This document shows, piece after piece, positions 24,369-33,544 of a stretch of 64,000 nucleotides of DNA (position 1 is the stretch's first letter; every line of letters starts with the position of its first letter). A program made the position numbers and the translations under genes. This stretch comes from Marivivens sp. (lineage in GTDB: Bacteria; Pseudomonadota; Alphaproteobacteria; Rhodobacterales; Rhodobacteraceae): positions 169,968-233,967 of the forward strand of contig JAHEBU010000007.1 in assembly GCA_024642115.1 (NCBI GenBank), given 5' to 3'. The notes beneath the pieces were generated by a model that worked only from the letters and a program-made list of their open reading frames with translations, made no database searches and was not told the DNA's origin.

Positions 24369-25427
24369 ATGCGTGCACCTACAATTCGGCCCGGCGGCCA
24401 CACCCCCAACGGCGATGGCGACGTCAATCTTTACATCAATCCCGAGGCATCCGGCCAAAGTTGGTTCAACCACGGCCGACGCGTGATTTTCGTCAACGGC
24501 ATGGATAATTCGCCCACCGACCACGCGCAAAGCGCGATGGCACTGTCGCTGTTGCAGGGGTGTCCGGTCATTGGTGTCTATAACCGCACTGACGGGGTCT
24601 GGGCTGATCTTGGCCAATGTATCCGGGATAAACTGACGCTGGCCCATATGGATGCGTCGCTGTCGGGTGTAGGGATCGAATCCTGGACCCGGATGTTCCA
24701 GACCCTTCTGGCCGCGGCACGCCTGCGCAATCCCGCCATCGACCCCGTCGATGTGGGCGGCGAGCTGGTCCGGGGGAACGCCGCAACCTACGCGCTTTAT
24801 GGGCTGATGGCCGGGGGCGGGCATGTCGATATGGGGCGCACGCCGATCTATTGTCACAGCCAGGGTAACCTCATTACCTCGAACGCGCTGACAGCCATGG
24901 CCGTTGCGCGCGGGATGTCCGCGATTTCCGGGATCGAGATCAACAGCTTTGGCTCGCCCTGCCGCTATTGGCCACCGGGGATTCAGCGGACCAACAACGC
25001 CTTTACATTTGACCCGGTCAGCTGGCTGGACCTGACCATGGACCTGTCCAGTTCCAAGATCGGCTTTGTCGCCGGTCACGCCTTTACCCTCTACATGCAG
25101 AACGACGCCGAATTCACCGTCAACCGGTTCCGCTGGGGGTCATTCGGCATGACCGCCTCGATGGACGAGGCGGGGCTGGCCCGCTACATGATCCGCATGG
25201 GCAACAATCCGGGGCGGTTGCGCGGCATCCTCGCCCGGCTCGATTCCGCGCATAATTCGGATGCCGATGACGTGGCCTATGAATATACCACGCGGGCCTC
25301 GGATTCGCTGCTGCGACAGATCAAATCGTCGGCCCCCGACGTCATCGCGACCCTCATCCGGCTCATGGACGAAGGCGTGACCTTCCCCTCGGAATCCGAG
25401 GCTATCTTGCGGCTGCGGTCCATCTGA
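24369..25427 (+). CDS. Alpha/beta-hydrolase-like protein of unknown function
   Basis: 352 residues, family not recognised. It has a strand plus loop VIFVNGMDNSPTDHA and the elbow YCHSQGNLITSNALT with candidate nucleophile Ser164 in CHSQG, which suggests an alpha/beta hydrolase; a candidate acid could be in SFGSPCRYW. Later comes FDPVSWLDLTMDLSSSK and a basic, helix-rich C-terminus. No signal peptide. Start ATG 24369 is preceded by AAAGG at moderate spacing; a GTG at 24336 would add 11 residues. Flanking genes are unrelated (glmM upstream, an EamA permease convergent). Confidence 0.7.
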   Translation: MRAPTIRPGGHTPNGDGDVNLYINPEASGQSWFNHGRRVIFVNGMDNSPTDHAQSAMALSLLQGCPVIGVYNRTDGVWADLGQCIRDKLTLAHMDASLSGVGIESWTRMFQTLLAAARLRNPAIDPVDVGGELVRGNAATYALYGLMAGGGHVDMGRTPIYCHSQGNLITSNALTAMAVARGMSAISGIEINSFGSPCRYWPPGIQRTNNAFTFDPVSWLDLTMDLSSSKIGFVAGHAFTLYMQNDAEFTVNRFRWGSFGMTASMDEAGLARYMIRMGNNPGRLRGILARLDSAHNSDADDVAYEYTTRASDSLLRQIKSSAPDVIATLIRLMDEGVTFPSESEAILRLRSI

Positions 25428-25507
25428 TCCGGGCGGCATTTCGCCCCATTAACACTTTTACCTCATGATATGAATGGGTTGCGGCCCGTTCAATCGTGAA
25501 CGGGTGC

Positions 25508-26410
25508 TCAGGCCCGGTTGGTGAACAACCGGACAGCCTGCCCCCACTGGCTGATCAACAGCCCCGTCAGGATCAATCCCAGCGCCGCGAAAAACCGGAT
25601 CGGCAGATCCTCGGACAGGACCGCCCAGCCGAACAGGACCGACCAGACCGGAACCTGATAGTTCACCAAAGTCATGAAAACCGACCCAGCCGACCGGATC
25701 ACCGTGACCCTCAAAAGGGCGGCCAGGGCGGTCGGAACGAAGCCCAGAAACAGGATGGCCAGGCCGGTCCGGCTGTCCGTCCATCCCGGCACACCCTCGA
25801 AAATCAGCATGGCCGGGATCAGAACGGCGGCCCCCACGACCAGCGTCAGCGCCGCCAGAACAAAGCTGTCGATGGGGGGGCAGCGCCGGGTCAGGATCGA
25901 CGCCGCCGCATAAGAGACGGTTGCGGCCAGACAGGCCAGCTGCCCGAGCGGCTCCATCCCGGTCCCGATCTTGAGGGCTGCCGGGCCGATCAGAACCAGC
26001 GCCCCGCAAAACCCGATCGCCACGCCAAGCAGCCGCCGCGTCGACAACTTTTCGTCGGCAAACACATGCGCCAGCGGAAGGACGAACAGCGGCAGCGCCG
26101 CCATCGAAATCCCTGCGAAAGCAGAAGGCACATATTGCTGCCCCCAGCTGAGCAATGAAAAGGGAAGGGCCGTGTTCAGGACGCCAATGATCGCCACCTG
26201 CGGCAAGACCGCGGTGGACGGGAAAGGGCGCCGCAGGACCGCAACCACCGACATCAACGCCACCGCCCCCAGCGACGTGCGGGCGCAGGCGACCGTCAGC
26301 GGCCCGTACCCTTCAAGAGCGAGCGAGACGACCATGAACGTCCCGCCCCAGATCAGGCCAAGGGCAAAGATCGACAGCCAGTTGGCCGGGGTGGGGGCGG
26401 GGGTGGACAT
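25508..26410 (-). CDS. EamA/DMT-superfamily permease
   Basis: 300 residues, ten membrane segments in two EamA halves. Recognised by NWLSIFALGLIWGGTFMVV, QYVPSAFAGISMAALPLFV with HVFADEKL, and a second half with LVNYQVPVWSVLFGWAVLSEDL. A small molecule exporter of unknown substrate. ATG 26410 (MSTPAPTP) has GGAG upstream; the frame extends 15 codons upstream without a ribosome site. It is unrelated in sequence to the EamA gene at 4397 beyond the shared family. Ends convergently with the hydrolase-like gene, 80 bases apart. Confidence 0.88.
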   Translation of the reverse strand: MSTPAPTPANWLSIFALGLIWGGTFMVVSLALEGYGPLTVACARTSLGAVALMSVVAVLRRPFPSTAVLPQVAIIGVLNTALPFSLLSWGQQYVPSAFAGISMAALPLFVLPLAHVFADEKLSTRRLLGVAIGFCGALVLIGPAALKIGTGMEPLGQLACLAATVSYAAASILTRRCPPIDSFVLAALTLVVGAAVLIPAMLIFEGVPGWTDSRTGLAILFLGFVPTALAALLRVTVIRSAGSVFMTLVNYQVPVWSVLFGWAVLSEDLPIRFFAALGLILTGLLISQWGQAVRLFTNRA

Positions 26411-26485
26411 GGGCGGCTCCTGCTGCCGCGCCGGGCTACCCCAGCCCCCACGCATTGTCGAGGCAGGACTGCCTTGCCGTGCGGG

Positions 26486-27076
26486 TCACAAGGCCGGATC
26501 GTCCGGCCCCGAAGCCCGCTTTTTCCCGGTCAGCATGGCAACCACCAGGTTTTCGCGGTGTCGCAGGCTCGCCAGTGCCACGCCCGCCAGATGCCCCATG
26601 ACCAGAACCGCCAAAACGTCGGCGATCAGCCCATGCAAGTGAGTCACCCAGTCTACCCCGTACCAGGTCGGCGTGAACATCATCCAGCCGGTCAGCCCCA
26701 AAGCAGCAACCACCGTCATCAGCGCCAGGATCATCGCGCCTCCTGCCGGATTGTGGCCCAGAAAGCGGGCCTCGGTGCCGGTCAGGATATCCCGCAGATA
26801 ACGCAGAACGGCCCGTGGCCCCCGGACCCAGGTGGACAGCCGCGCATAACGCGACCCGATCAGTCCCCAGATCAGACGAACGGCGATCAGACCCGCCGCC
26901 ACATAGCCCGCGCGGGTGTGCAGCGCCTCGTTATGATTGGCAGAAAACCACGCGATCGCCACGCTGACCACCAGCGACCAGTGAAACAGCCGCACCACCG
27001 GGTCCCAGACGCGCACCATGCCCGCAGGCAGGTGCGCGCCGGGTCGGGCGTCAGTTGCCTTCGCCAGCTTCGGCAT
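26486..27076 (-). CDS. Cytochrome b561/b-type diheme membrane protein
   Basis: 196 residues. After a short N-terminus comes VRVWDPVVRLFHWSLVVSVAIAWFSANHNEALHTRAGYVAAGLIAVRL, the typical start of cytochrome b561/Ni-hydrogenase-cytochrome b proteins, with heme-ligand candidates His33, His48 and His53. Further helices and DWVTHLHGLIADVLAVLVMGHLAGV (two His) follow. Function is likely electron transfer from quinone to periplasmic acceptors. It starts inside the end of the PepSY-like gene (overlap 26 bases); ATG 27019 is an alternative. Together with that gene it forms an operon. Confidence 0.85.
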   Translation of the reverse strand: MPKLAKATDARPGAHLPAGMVRVWDPVVRLFHWSLVVSVAIAWFSANHNEALHTRAGYVAAGLIAVRLIWGLIGSRYARLSTWVRGPRAVLRYLRDILTGTEARFLGHNPAGGAMILALMTVVAALGLTGWMMFTPTWYGVDWVTHLHGLIADVLAVLVMGHLAGVALASLRHRENLVVAMLTGKKRASGPDDPAL

Positions 27077-27338
27077 TTGCCACAGGCTCGAGCGTTTCGG
27101 CGTTAAAGCCCAGGGTCGCCATCGCCCCAGCCTTGTCCACAGTATAGGCCTCGTAACAGCCGTTTTCGGTCTTGATCTGCTTGACGGTCAGGCCGTCCGC
27201 CTCAAGTTTGGCCTGAAGCGTCGCCACCGGTTGAAAAGCGGACGGATCCGCGGCACTGCACGTGACATCGGCGGTTTGCGCAAAGGCAGGCGCGGCCAGC
27301 ATGACGGCCGCAGCCGTCAGGGAAAGAGCACGAAACAT
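27051..27338 (-). CDS. Small exported PepSY-like protein
   Basis: 95 residues. Signal peptide MFRALSLTAAAVMLAAPAFAQ; ATG at 27338 has GGAG seven bases upstream. The mature part DPSAFQPVATLQAKLEADGLTVKQIKTENGCYEAYTVDKAGAMATLGFNAETLEPV has the alternating pattern of a PepSY domain (LEADGLTVKQIKTENGCYEAY). Such small PepSY proteins often accompany cytochrome b genes, as here, and bind or modulate partner proteins in the periplasm. Confidence for the exact fold is moderate. Confidence 0.78.
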   Translation of the reverse strand: MFRALSLTAAAVMLAAPAFAQTADVTCSAADPSAFQPVATLQAKLEADGLTVKQIKTENGCYEAYTVDKAGAMATLGFNAETLEPVANAEAGEGN

Positions 27339-27521
27339 GAGAGACTCCGTTACGTTGGGCGATGGAATGTCGCCGGGGGAGAGGTGAGCGGCATAAGAAT
27401 TTCCGATGCCGTGAGGGCGGTATGCGCCGCCAAGCTGACGCGAACCTGAACGCGACCAACCGCGCCCATCACGTTGCATCCCGCAGGTCGCACGGTACCG
27501 TGATGGGGCGCCGCCCCAAAT

Positions 27522-27550
27522 GAAAAGGGCGGCCCGATCCCGAACCGCCC
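27522..27550 (-). terminator. Probable terminator of ilvC (minus strand)
   Basis: Read on the minus strand, GGGCGG / CCGCCC (plus 27527-27532 and 27545-27550) form a stem with a 12-base loop, followed by TTTT (plus 27523-27526). It lies just downstream of the ilvC stop. Confidence 0.5.
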
Positions 27551-27575
27551 CCCAATCAGTCTGCAAAGGGTTGGA

Positions 27576-28700
<1,125 letters not shown>

Positions 28701-28733
28701 TCATTCGCCAAATTACAAATTACTGCGATTATC

Positions 28734-29189
28734 ATGCTTGATGATACTGACCGCCGATTGCTGCGCCACCTTCAGGCTGATCCGTCCCTGACGGTGCCGG
28801 AACTGGCCGATCGGTGCGATCTGACCCCCGGCAAGGCCGGCCGCCGCATCGACCGCTTGCGCGAAGCGGGGGTGATCCGTGGCACGCAGGCGGTCATCAA
28901 TTGGCAGGCGCTGGGCTTTGCCGTGGCGGTGTCGCTGCGCATCACGCTGGACAAGACCGCGCCCCGCGCCTTTGACGATTTTCTGGACGCCGCCCGCAAG
29001 GTGCCGGAAGTTATTGAAATCCAGACATTTCTGGGGCGTGTGGACGTGCGCCTGCATATTGTCGCCCGCGATCTGGCCCATTGGCAGCAGGTTTATCGCG
29101 CCCAGGTCCTGACCCTGCCGCATATCGCCGATATCGAGGCGCTGATGACGGTGGCGACCCTCAAATCCGACGAGGCTTTGCCACTGTGA
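28734..29189 (+). CDS. Lrp/AsnC-family transcriptional regulator, first of a pair
   Basis: 151 residues. Helix-turn-helix LDDTDRRLLRHLQADPSLTVPELADRCDLTPGKAGRRIDRL, then a RAM effector domain with VVSLRITLD-type strands, VPEVIEIQTFLGRVDVRLHIVARD and a terminal ALMTV. Members bind DNA as dimers or octamers and sense amino acids. ATG 28734 begins at the HTH; in the upstream AT-rich region an imperfect ATTTC..GAAAT repeat (28668-28687) may be an operator. It diverges from ilvC, whose branched-chain amino acid pathway would be a natural target, but that is inference. Its stop overlaps the next Lrp gene (GTGA). Confidence 0.9.
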   Translation: MLDDTDRRLLRHLQADPSLTVPELADRCDLTPGKAGRRIDRLREAGVIRGTQAVINWQALGFAVAVSLRITLDKTAPRAFDDFLDAARKVPEVIEIQTFLGRVDVRLHIVARDLAHWQQVYRAQVLTLPHIADIEALMTVATLKSDEALPL

Positions 29190-29641
29190 CCGAGATCGAC
29201 GATATCGACCGCGCCCTGCTGCGCGCCCTGTCGCTGGATGCGGGCCAATCGGCCAGTCAGTTGGGCCGCAAGCTGGACCTGTCGCAGCCCGCCACATGGC
29301 GGCGGGTGCGGCGGCTGGAAGAGGCCGGGGTGATCGCCGGGCGGCGCCTCGTGCTGGACGCCACAGCGCTGGGCTTTGGCGTGACGGTGTTTCTGGGGAT
29401 CAAGCTGGCCACCAAGGGCCGCGTCAGCCTCGAGGATTTCGAACGTGCGGTGACTGCCATCCGCGAGGTGCAGACCGTCGAGCATGTGCTGGGCCTGTAC
29501 GATTACCGCCTGCGCGTTGTCGCCCGCGATCTGGCCGATTTTGAACGGGTATTGCGCCGCCGGATCATGACATTGCCGGGGGTGGGAAACGTCGAGGCGA
29601 ACGTTCTGCTGAGCGAGGAACGCCGGCCGGGGCCGCTGTGA
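29186..29641 (+). CDS. Lrp/AsnC-family transcriptional regulator, second of a pair
   Basis: 151 residues from a GTG overlapping the first regulator's stop. HTH DDIDRALLRALSLDAGQSASQLGRKLDLSQPATWRRVRRLEEAGVI and RAM domain with FLGIKLATKGRVS, VQTVEHVLGLYDYRLRVVARD and a final NVEANVLLSE. It is similar in plan to its neighbour but only moderately alike, suggesting an old duplication and perhaps a heteromeric regulator. Confidence 0.9.
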   Translation: MTEIDDIDRALLRALSLDAGQSASQLGRKLDLSQPATWRRVRRLEEAGVIAGRRLVLDATALGFGVTVFLGIKLATKGRVSLEDFERAVTAIREVQTVEHVLGLYDYRLRVVARDLADFERVLRRRIMTLPGVGNVEANVLLSEERRPGPL

Positions 29642-29719
29642 CCGGTGCTGCGACAAGTTAGGCTTTGATTTCAGCGGGCGTCCGCAATACCCCTATCGGG
29701 TCAATGGATGGAGGACGAG

Positions 29720-30844
29720 ATGGACGGAAATCGCACCCCGGTCGACCCGGATGGGTTGATGGAATTTTCGGTCGTGTTCACTGACCGCTCGCTCAACCAC
29801 ATGAGCCAGTCGTTTCAGGGCGTGATGCGCGACCTGTCGGCGGGGCTCAAGGAGGTCTACGCCGCGGACCATGTCGCCATTGTCCCCGGCGGCGGCACCT
29901 ACGGGATGGAGTCAGTCGCCCGCCAGTTTGGCCAGGGCCACGCGTTCATCCTGCGCAATGGGTGGTTTTCCTATCGCTGGACGCAGATTTTCGACGCGGG
30001 CAGGTTCACGGCCAAGACGACGGTGAGCAAGGCCCGCCAGACCGGCAACGACAGCCGCGCCCCTTTTGCCCCGACCCCGATCGAGGATGTTGTGCAGGCG
30101 ATCCGGGAGGCCCGGCCCGACGCCGTCTTTGCCCCCCATGTGGAAACCAGTGCCGGGATCATTCTGCCCGATGACTATATCGCCCAGATGGCCGCCGCCG
30201 CGCACGAGGTGGGAGCGGTGATGGTGCTGGACTGCATCGCGTCGGGCTGCGTCTGGGTGGACATGAAGGCGACCGGGGTGGACGTGCTGATCTCGGCCCC
30301 GCAAAAGGGCTGGTCCTCGACCCCGTCGGCCGGGCTGGTGATGCTGTCGGACCTAGGCAAGGCCCGAATGGAGGCCACCGCGTCCAATTCATTCGCTGTG
30401 GACCTGAAAAAGTGGGCGTCGATCATGGCGGCGTATGAAAATGGCGGTCATGCCTATCACGCCACCATGCCAACCGACAGTTTGCGGGCGTTCCGGGACA
30501 CGCTGGACGAAACGCGGGAGTATGGCTTTGCCAAGCTCAAGGAGGCGCAGTGGGACCTGGGCCGGGGCGTGCGCAAACTGCTCGAGGCGAAGGGGTTCCG
30601 GTCGGTCGCCGCCCCCGGATTTCAAGCGCCGGGCGTTGTCGTCAGTTACACCGATGACCCGGACATCCAGAATGGCAAGAAATTCATGGCAGCAGGCATG
30701 CAGATCGCCGCGGGCGTCCCGTTGCAATGCGATGAGCCTGCCGATTTTCGGACCTTCCGCATTGGCCTGTTCGGGCTGGACAAACTCTATGACGTCAAGG
30801 GGACCCTCGAACGGTTCGAGGACGTGCTGAACGCGGTGGTCTAG
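29720..30844 (+). CDS. Class V PLP-dependent aminotransferase
   Basis: 374 residues. PLP lysine in VLISAPQKGWSSTPSAG (Lys196), phosphate-binding GGGTYGMESV, and Asp of MVLDCIASGCVWVD. The overall pattern fits alanine:glyoxylate/serine:pyruvate-type aminotransferases (fold type I, class V), but substrate is not predictable. ATG 29720 has GGAGGA eight bases upstream; an ATG 12 bases earlier lacks it. It is followed by the palindrome at 30844-30895 and the convergent UbiH-family gene. Confidence 0.88.
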   Translation: MDGNRTPVDPDGLMEFSVVFTDRSLNHMSQSFQGVMRDLSAGLKEVYAADHVAIVPGGGTYGMESVARQFGQGHAFILRNGWFSYRWTQIFDAGRFTAKTTVSKARQTGNDSRAPFAPTPIEDVVQAIREARPDAVFAPHVETSAGIILPDDYIAQMAAAAHEVGAVMVLDCIASGCVWVDMKATGVDVLISAPQKGWSSTPSAGLVMLSDLGKARMEATASNSFAVDLKKWASIMAAYENGGHAYHATMPTDSLRAFRDTLDETREYGFAKLKEAQWDLGRGVRKLLEAKGFRSVAAPGFQAPGVVVSYTDDPDIQNGKKFMAAGMQIAAGVPLQCDEPADFRTFRIGLFGLDKLYDVKGTLERFEDVLNAVV

Positions 30845-30895
30845 AGCCGAATTTTCACAGAAAATTCGTGACGATTTTTGTGCAAAAATCGGCTC
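30844..30895. terminator. Composite palindrome between convergent genes
   Basis: An outer stem GAGCCGA / TCGGCTC (30844-30850 with 30889-30895) encloses two hairpins: GAATTTTC-ACA-GAAAATTC (30849-30867) and CGATTTTT-GTGC-AAAAATCG (30872-30891). The runs of T and A on both strands make it a plausible bidirectional terminator for the aminotransferase and UbiH-family genes. Confidence 0.7.
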
Positions 30896-30901
30896 GCGGC
30901 C

Positions 30902-32095
30902 TCAGCGTCCGGCACCCAGACCCATGCGCATCAGACCCTTCCGGACGGGGGTCGCCTCATAGAGGGCGGCGATCCCTTTGGCCCGCAGGTCCTTCATGAT
31001 CGGTAGTCCGGCGATGGACGCCCGGTTGAGCGCGTCGATCCCTGTGACCCTCAGCCGGATGTCCGGGTGCCGCCGACGATTGTAAGTGTCCAGCATCGTG
31101 ACCCCGCCCAGGCCTGCCGGATCGTCCACTGCAAGGTCGCGCAGGGCCGCGATGTCATTGAGGCTCATGTTCAGGCCCTGTGCGCCAATTGGGGGCATCA
31201 CATGGGCAGCCTCGGCGATCAGAGCCGTCCGCTGTGCGGTCATCCGGTCGGCGATCTGGCTGATGATCGGCCAAACCATTCGTCTGGAGGCGAGGGTGAG
31301 CGGACCCATGACCCCGGCCGACCGTTCGGTCGCCTCGGTCGAAAAATCGTTCTCGGGCAAGGCGGCCAGACGCAGCGCCTCGGCCCCCGGCACCATCCAG
31401 ACGACTGCCGAACAGGGCCGCCCGTCAAGATCGGGCAGCGGGACAAGGGTGAAGGGGCCACCGGTCCGGTGCACTTCGGTCGAGATATTGTCATGGGGCA
31501 GGGCATGGGTCACGGCAAAGGTCACCGCCTTTTGCCCATAGCGTGTGGTCCTGGCCCCGATTCCGGCCGCCTGCCGCACGGCGCTGTCGCGTCCGTCGGC
31601 GCCGATGACCAGCCGTGCGCGAACTTGCGTGCGGTCTGTCAGTGTGACAATCGCCTCGCGGTCGCGCGCCAGCATCGCCCGAAACCCCGTGCCGGGGCGA
31701 AAGGCGACATTTGGCATCTCGCCTAACCGCCCGACCATTTCCCGGCGCAACAGCCAGTTGGGCAGGTTCCACCCGAACGGCTCGTCCGAAATCTCGGCAG
31801 CGTCGAAATCACGAGCAATGACCGGGTCCTGCCCGGCATCAACGATCCGCATAATTTGCAAGGGGGTGGCAAAGGGGGCCAGCCTGTCCCACAGACCCGC
31901 TGCCGACAGCACGTCGCGGGCGGGCTGGAGAAAGGCGGTGGTCCGCAAGTCAGCCCCTTTGGCCCCGGCCTCGGTCACCGGGGGGGCGGGATCGACCAGC
32001 ACGACGCGAAACCCGGCCGTTCCAAAGGCTGCAGCTGCGGTCAGGCCGGCAACACCGCCGCCGGAAATCAGGATGTCTGTATCGATCTTGTCCAT
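30902..32095 (-). CDS. UbiH/UbiF-family FAD-dependent hydroxylase
   Basis: 397 residues. N-terminal FAD Rossmann motif ISGGGVAGLTAAAAFG, the GD-type motif VIGADGRDSAVRQ and the flavin-binding EAAHVMPPIGAQGLNMSLND common to ubiquinone-ring hydroxylases (UbiH, UbiF, VisC, COQ6). It likely hydroxylates a ubiquinone precursor; which ring position is not determinable. Reads away from a 42-base gap to the HAD gene upstream and ends near the palindrome. The first visible ATG (32095) is used. Confidence 0.87.
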   Translation of the reverse strand: MDKIDTDILISGGGVAGLTAAAAFGTAGFRVVLVDPAPPVTEAGAKGADLRTTAFLQPARDVLSAAGLWDRLAPFATPLQIMRIVDAGQDPVIARDFDAAEISDEPFGWNLPNWLLRREMVGRLGEMPNVAFRPGTGFRAMLARDREAIVTLTDRTQVRARLVIGADGRDSAVRQAAGIGARTTRYGQKAVTFAVTHALPHDNISTEVHRTGGPFTLVPLPDLDGRPCSAVVWMVPGAEALRLAALPENDFSTEATERSAGVMGPLTLASRRMVWPIISQIADRMTAQRTALIAEAAHVMPPIGAQGLNMSLNDIAALRDLAVDDPAGLGGVTMLDTYNRRRHPDIRLRVTGIDALNRASIAGLPIMKDLRAKGIAALYEATPVRKGLMRMGLGAGR

Positions 32096-32136
32096 ATGGC
32101 AGACATAGGCCGCAGCGACCGGCCGGAAAAGCCCGC

Positions 32137-32790
32137 TTAGCCCAGATGCGACAAGAAGGCCGCGAGGTCGGTGGTGTGGTAGTGGATGTGGTCTGCCGGC
32201 ATGGGGCTGTCGGCCACATGAACTGTGCGCATCCCCATCTTGTGCGGGGCGAGGAGGTTGCGCGGGTCATCCTCGAACATGGCTCCGATGTCCGGGGCAA
32301 GACCGTCCAGGGCAAAGACCGCCTCGAACGCGGCCTGATCGGGTTTGGGCCGGAACCCGGCATGTTCGACGCCGTAGACCGCATCGAATACGTCGGAAAG
32401 GCCCCGCGCCGCCAGCACCCGCCGGGCATAGGGTTCCGAGCCGTTGGTATAAACGATCCGCCGCCCTGGCAGGGCCGTGATGGCCGCCGCCAGATCCGGT
32501 GCGGGGATCAGGTGCCCCAGGTCGATGTCGTGCACGTCCACCAGATAGGGCAGAGGGTCAAGCCCGTGTTCCTCCATCAACCCGGCCAATGTTGTCCCGT
32601 AGTGCGCCCAATAGTGACCGCGCAGCCGGTCCGCCTCGGCCTCGGTCACTTTGAGCGCTCGGCTGACATAGGCCGTCATCCGCACCTCGATCTGGTCGAA
32701 CAGACGCGCGGCGGGGGGGTAAAGAGTGTTGTCGAGGTCAAAGACCCAGACGCGCACATGGTCGAAATCGGCAAGGTGGGGGGCTGGCAT
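32137..32790 (-). CDS. HAD-superfamily pyrimidine 5'-nucleotidase-like phosphatase
   Basis: 217 residues. HAD motif I VWVFDLDNTLYPP (nucleophile Asp), motif II VYTNGSEPYA, motif III lysine in FRPKPDQAAFE and motif IV FEDDPRNLL. This pattern (DLDNTLYPP) is typical of pyrimidine 5'-nucleotidases (SDT1/PynA type). It would dephosphorylate a small phosphate ester in the cytosol. Start ATG 32790 is immediately before the divergent GntR gene. Followed closely by the UbiH-family gene. Confidence 0.88.
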   Translation of the reverse strand: MPAPHLADFDHVRVWVFDLDNTLYPPAARLFDQIEVRMTAYVSRALKVTEAEADRLRGHYWAHYGTTLAGLMEEHGLDPLPYLVDVHDIDLGHLIPAPDLAAAITALPGRRIVYTNGSEPYARRVLAARGLSDVFDAVYGVEHAGFRPKPDQAAFEAVFALDGLAPDIGAMFEDDPRNLLAPHKMGMRTVHVADSPMPADHIHYHTTDLAAFLSHLG

Positions 32791-32890
32791 GGCACGACCC
32801 TAAGGGGGCGGGCAGGGGCCTGCAACTGCTTTGCCTTGATTGTGCGGGGGGCCGGGCGGTAGGCTGGGACACCTGACCAGAGACGGACCC

Positions 32891-33544
32891 ATGCAAGACC
32901 CCAAAGCGACCCAGAAGGACGCCTACGCCCTCATCCTCGAGGCAATTGACAGCCATATCTTCAAACCCGGTGACCGGCTGGTTGAAAGCGATCTGGCCGA
33001 CCGGTTCGGCGTATCGCGCACGCCGATCCGCGAGGCGTTGCAACGGCTTGAGACCCAGTCGCTGTTGACCCGGGACGGGCGGTCGCTGATCGTGGCCTCG
33101 CTCGATCACACGCAGATGTCCGAACTTTATGTGGTGAGGGGCGAGTTGGAGGGGCTGGCCGCCCGCCTTGCCGCGCGCCATGCCACCCCCGAAGAGGTGC
33201 GCGTGTTGCAGGACATGCTGGCCGCCGACCGCGCGCTGGTGGGCGATCCCGCCGCGCTGTCGCGGGCGAACAAGCGGTTTCACAAACAGATCCATCTGGC
33301 CAGCCACAACCGGTTCCTTGTGCAGCAACTCGACCTGGTGCATCGGTCGATGGCGCTGCTGGCCACCACATCGCTGGCTGCTATCGGCCGGGGGTCGGTG
33401 GCGCTGGATGAACACGCGGCCATCGTCAAGGCGATTGCCGACGGTGACGGCGATGCCGCCGACAAGGCCCTGCGCAACCACATCTCAAAGGCCTACATCA
33501 CCCGCCTGAAGCTGGATGCGCAGGCGGTCGAGCGGACCGGCTGA
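32891..33544 (+). CDS. GntR-family transcriptional regulator (FadR-type FCD domain)
   Basis: 217 residues. Winged helix DAYALILEAIDSHIFKPGDRLVESDLADRFGVSRTPIREALQRLE, then an all-helical FCD domain with metal-binding histidine candidates (FHKQIHLASHN, DEHAAIVKAI, LRNHISKAY). Such regulators bind small organic acids. Start ATG 32891 has GGACC upstream. Its 3' end overlaps the convergent glycosyltransferase gene by 47 bases. Target genes are not obvious; the divergent HAD/UbiH genes are candidates. Confidence 0.88.
   Translation: MQDPKATQKDAYALILEAIDSHIFKPGDRLVESDLADRFGVSRTPIREALQRLETQSLLTRDGRSLIVASLDHTQMSELYVVRGELEGLAARLAARHATPEEVRVLQDMLAADRALVGDPAALSRANKRFHKQIHLASHNRFLVQQLDLVHRSMALLATTSLAAIGRGSVALDEHAAIVKAIADGDGDAADKALRNHISKAYITRLKLDAQAVERTG

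Noticed and set aside
28734..29641. Siroheme decarboxylase subunits (NirD/L/G/H type)
   Set aside because: They share the Lrp fold, but these two proteins keep normal Lrp DNA-binding helices and no heme-synthesis genes are adjacent.
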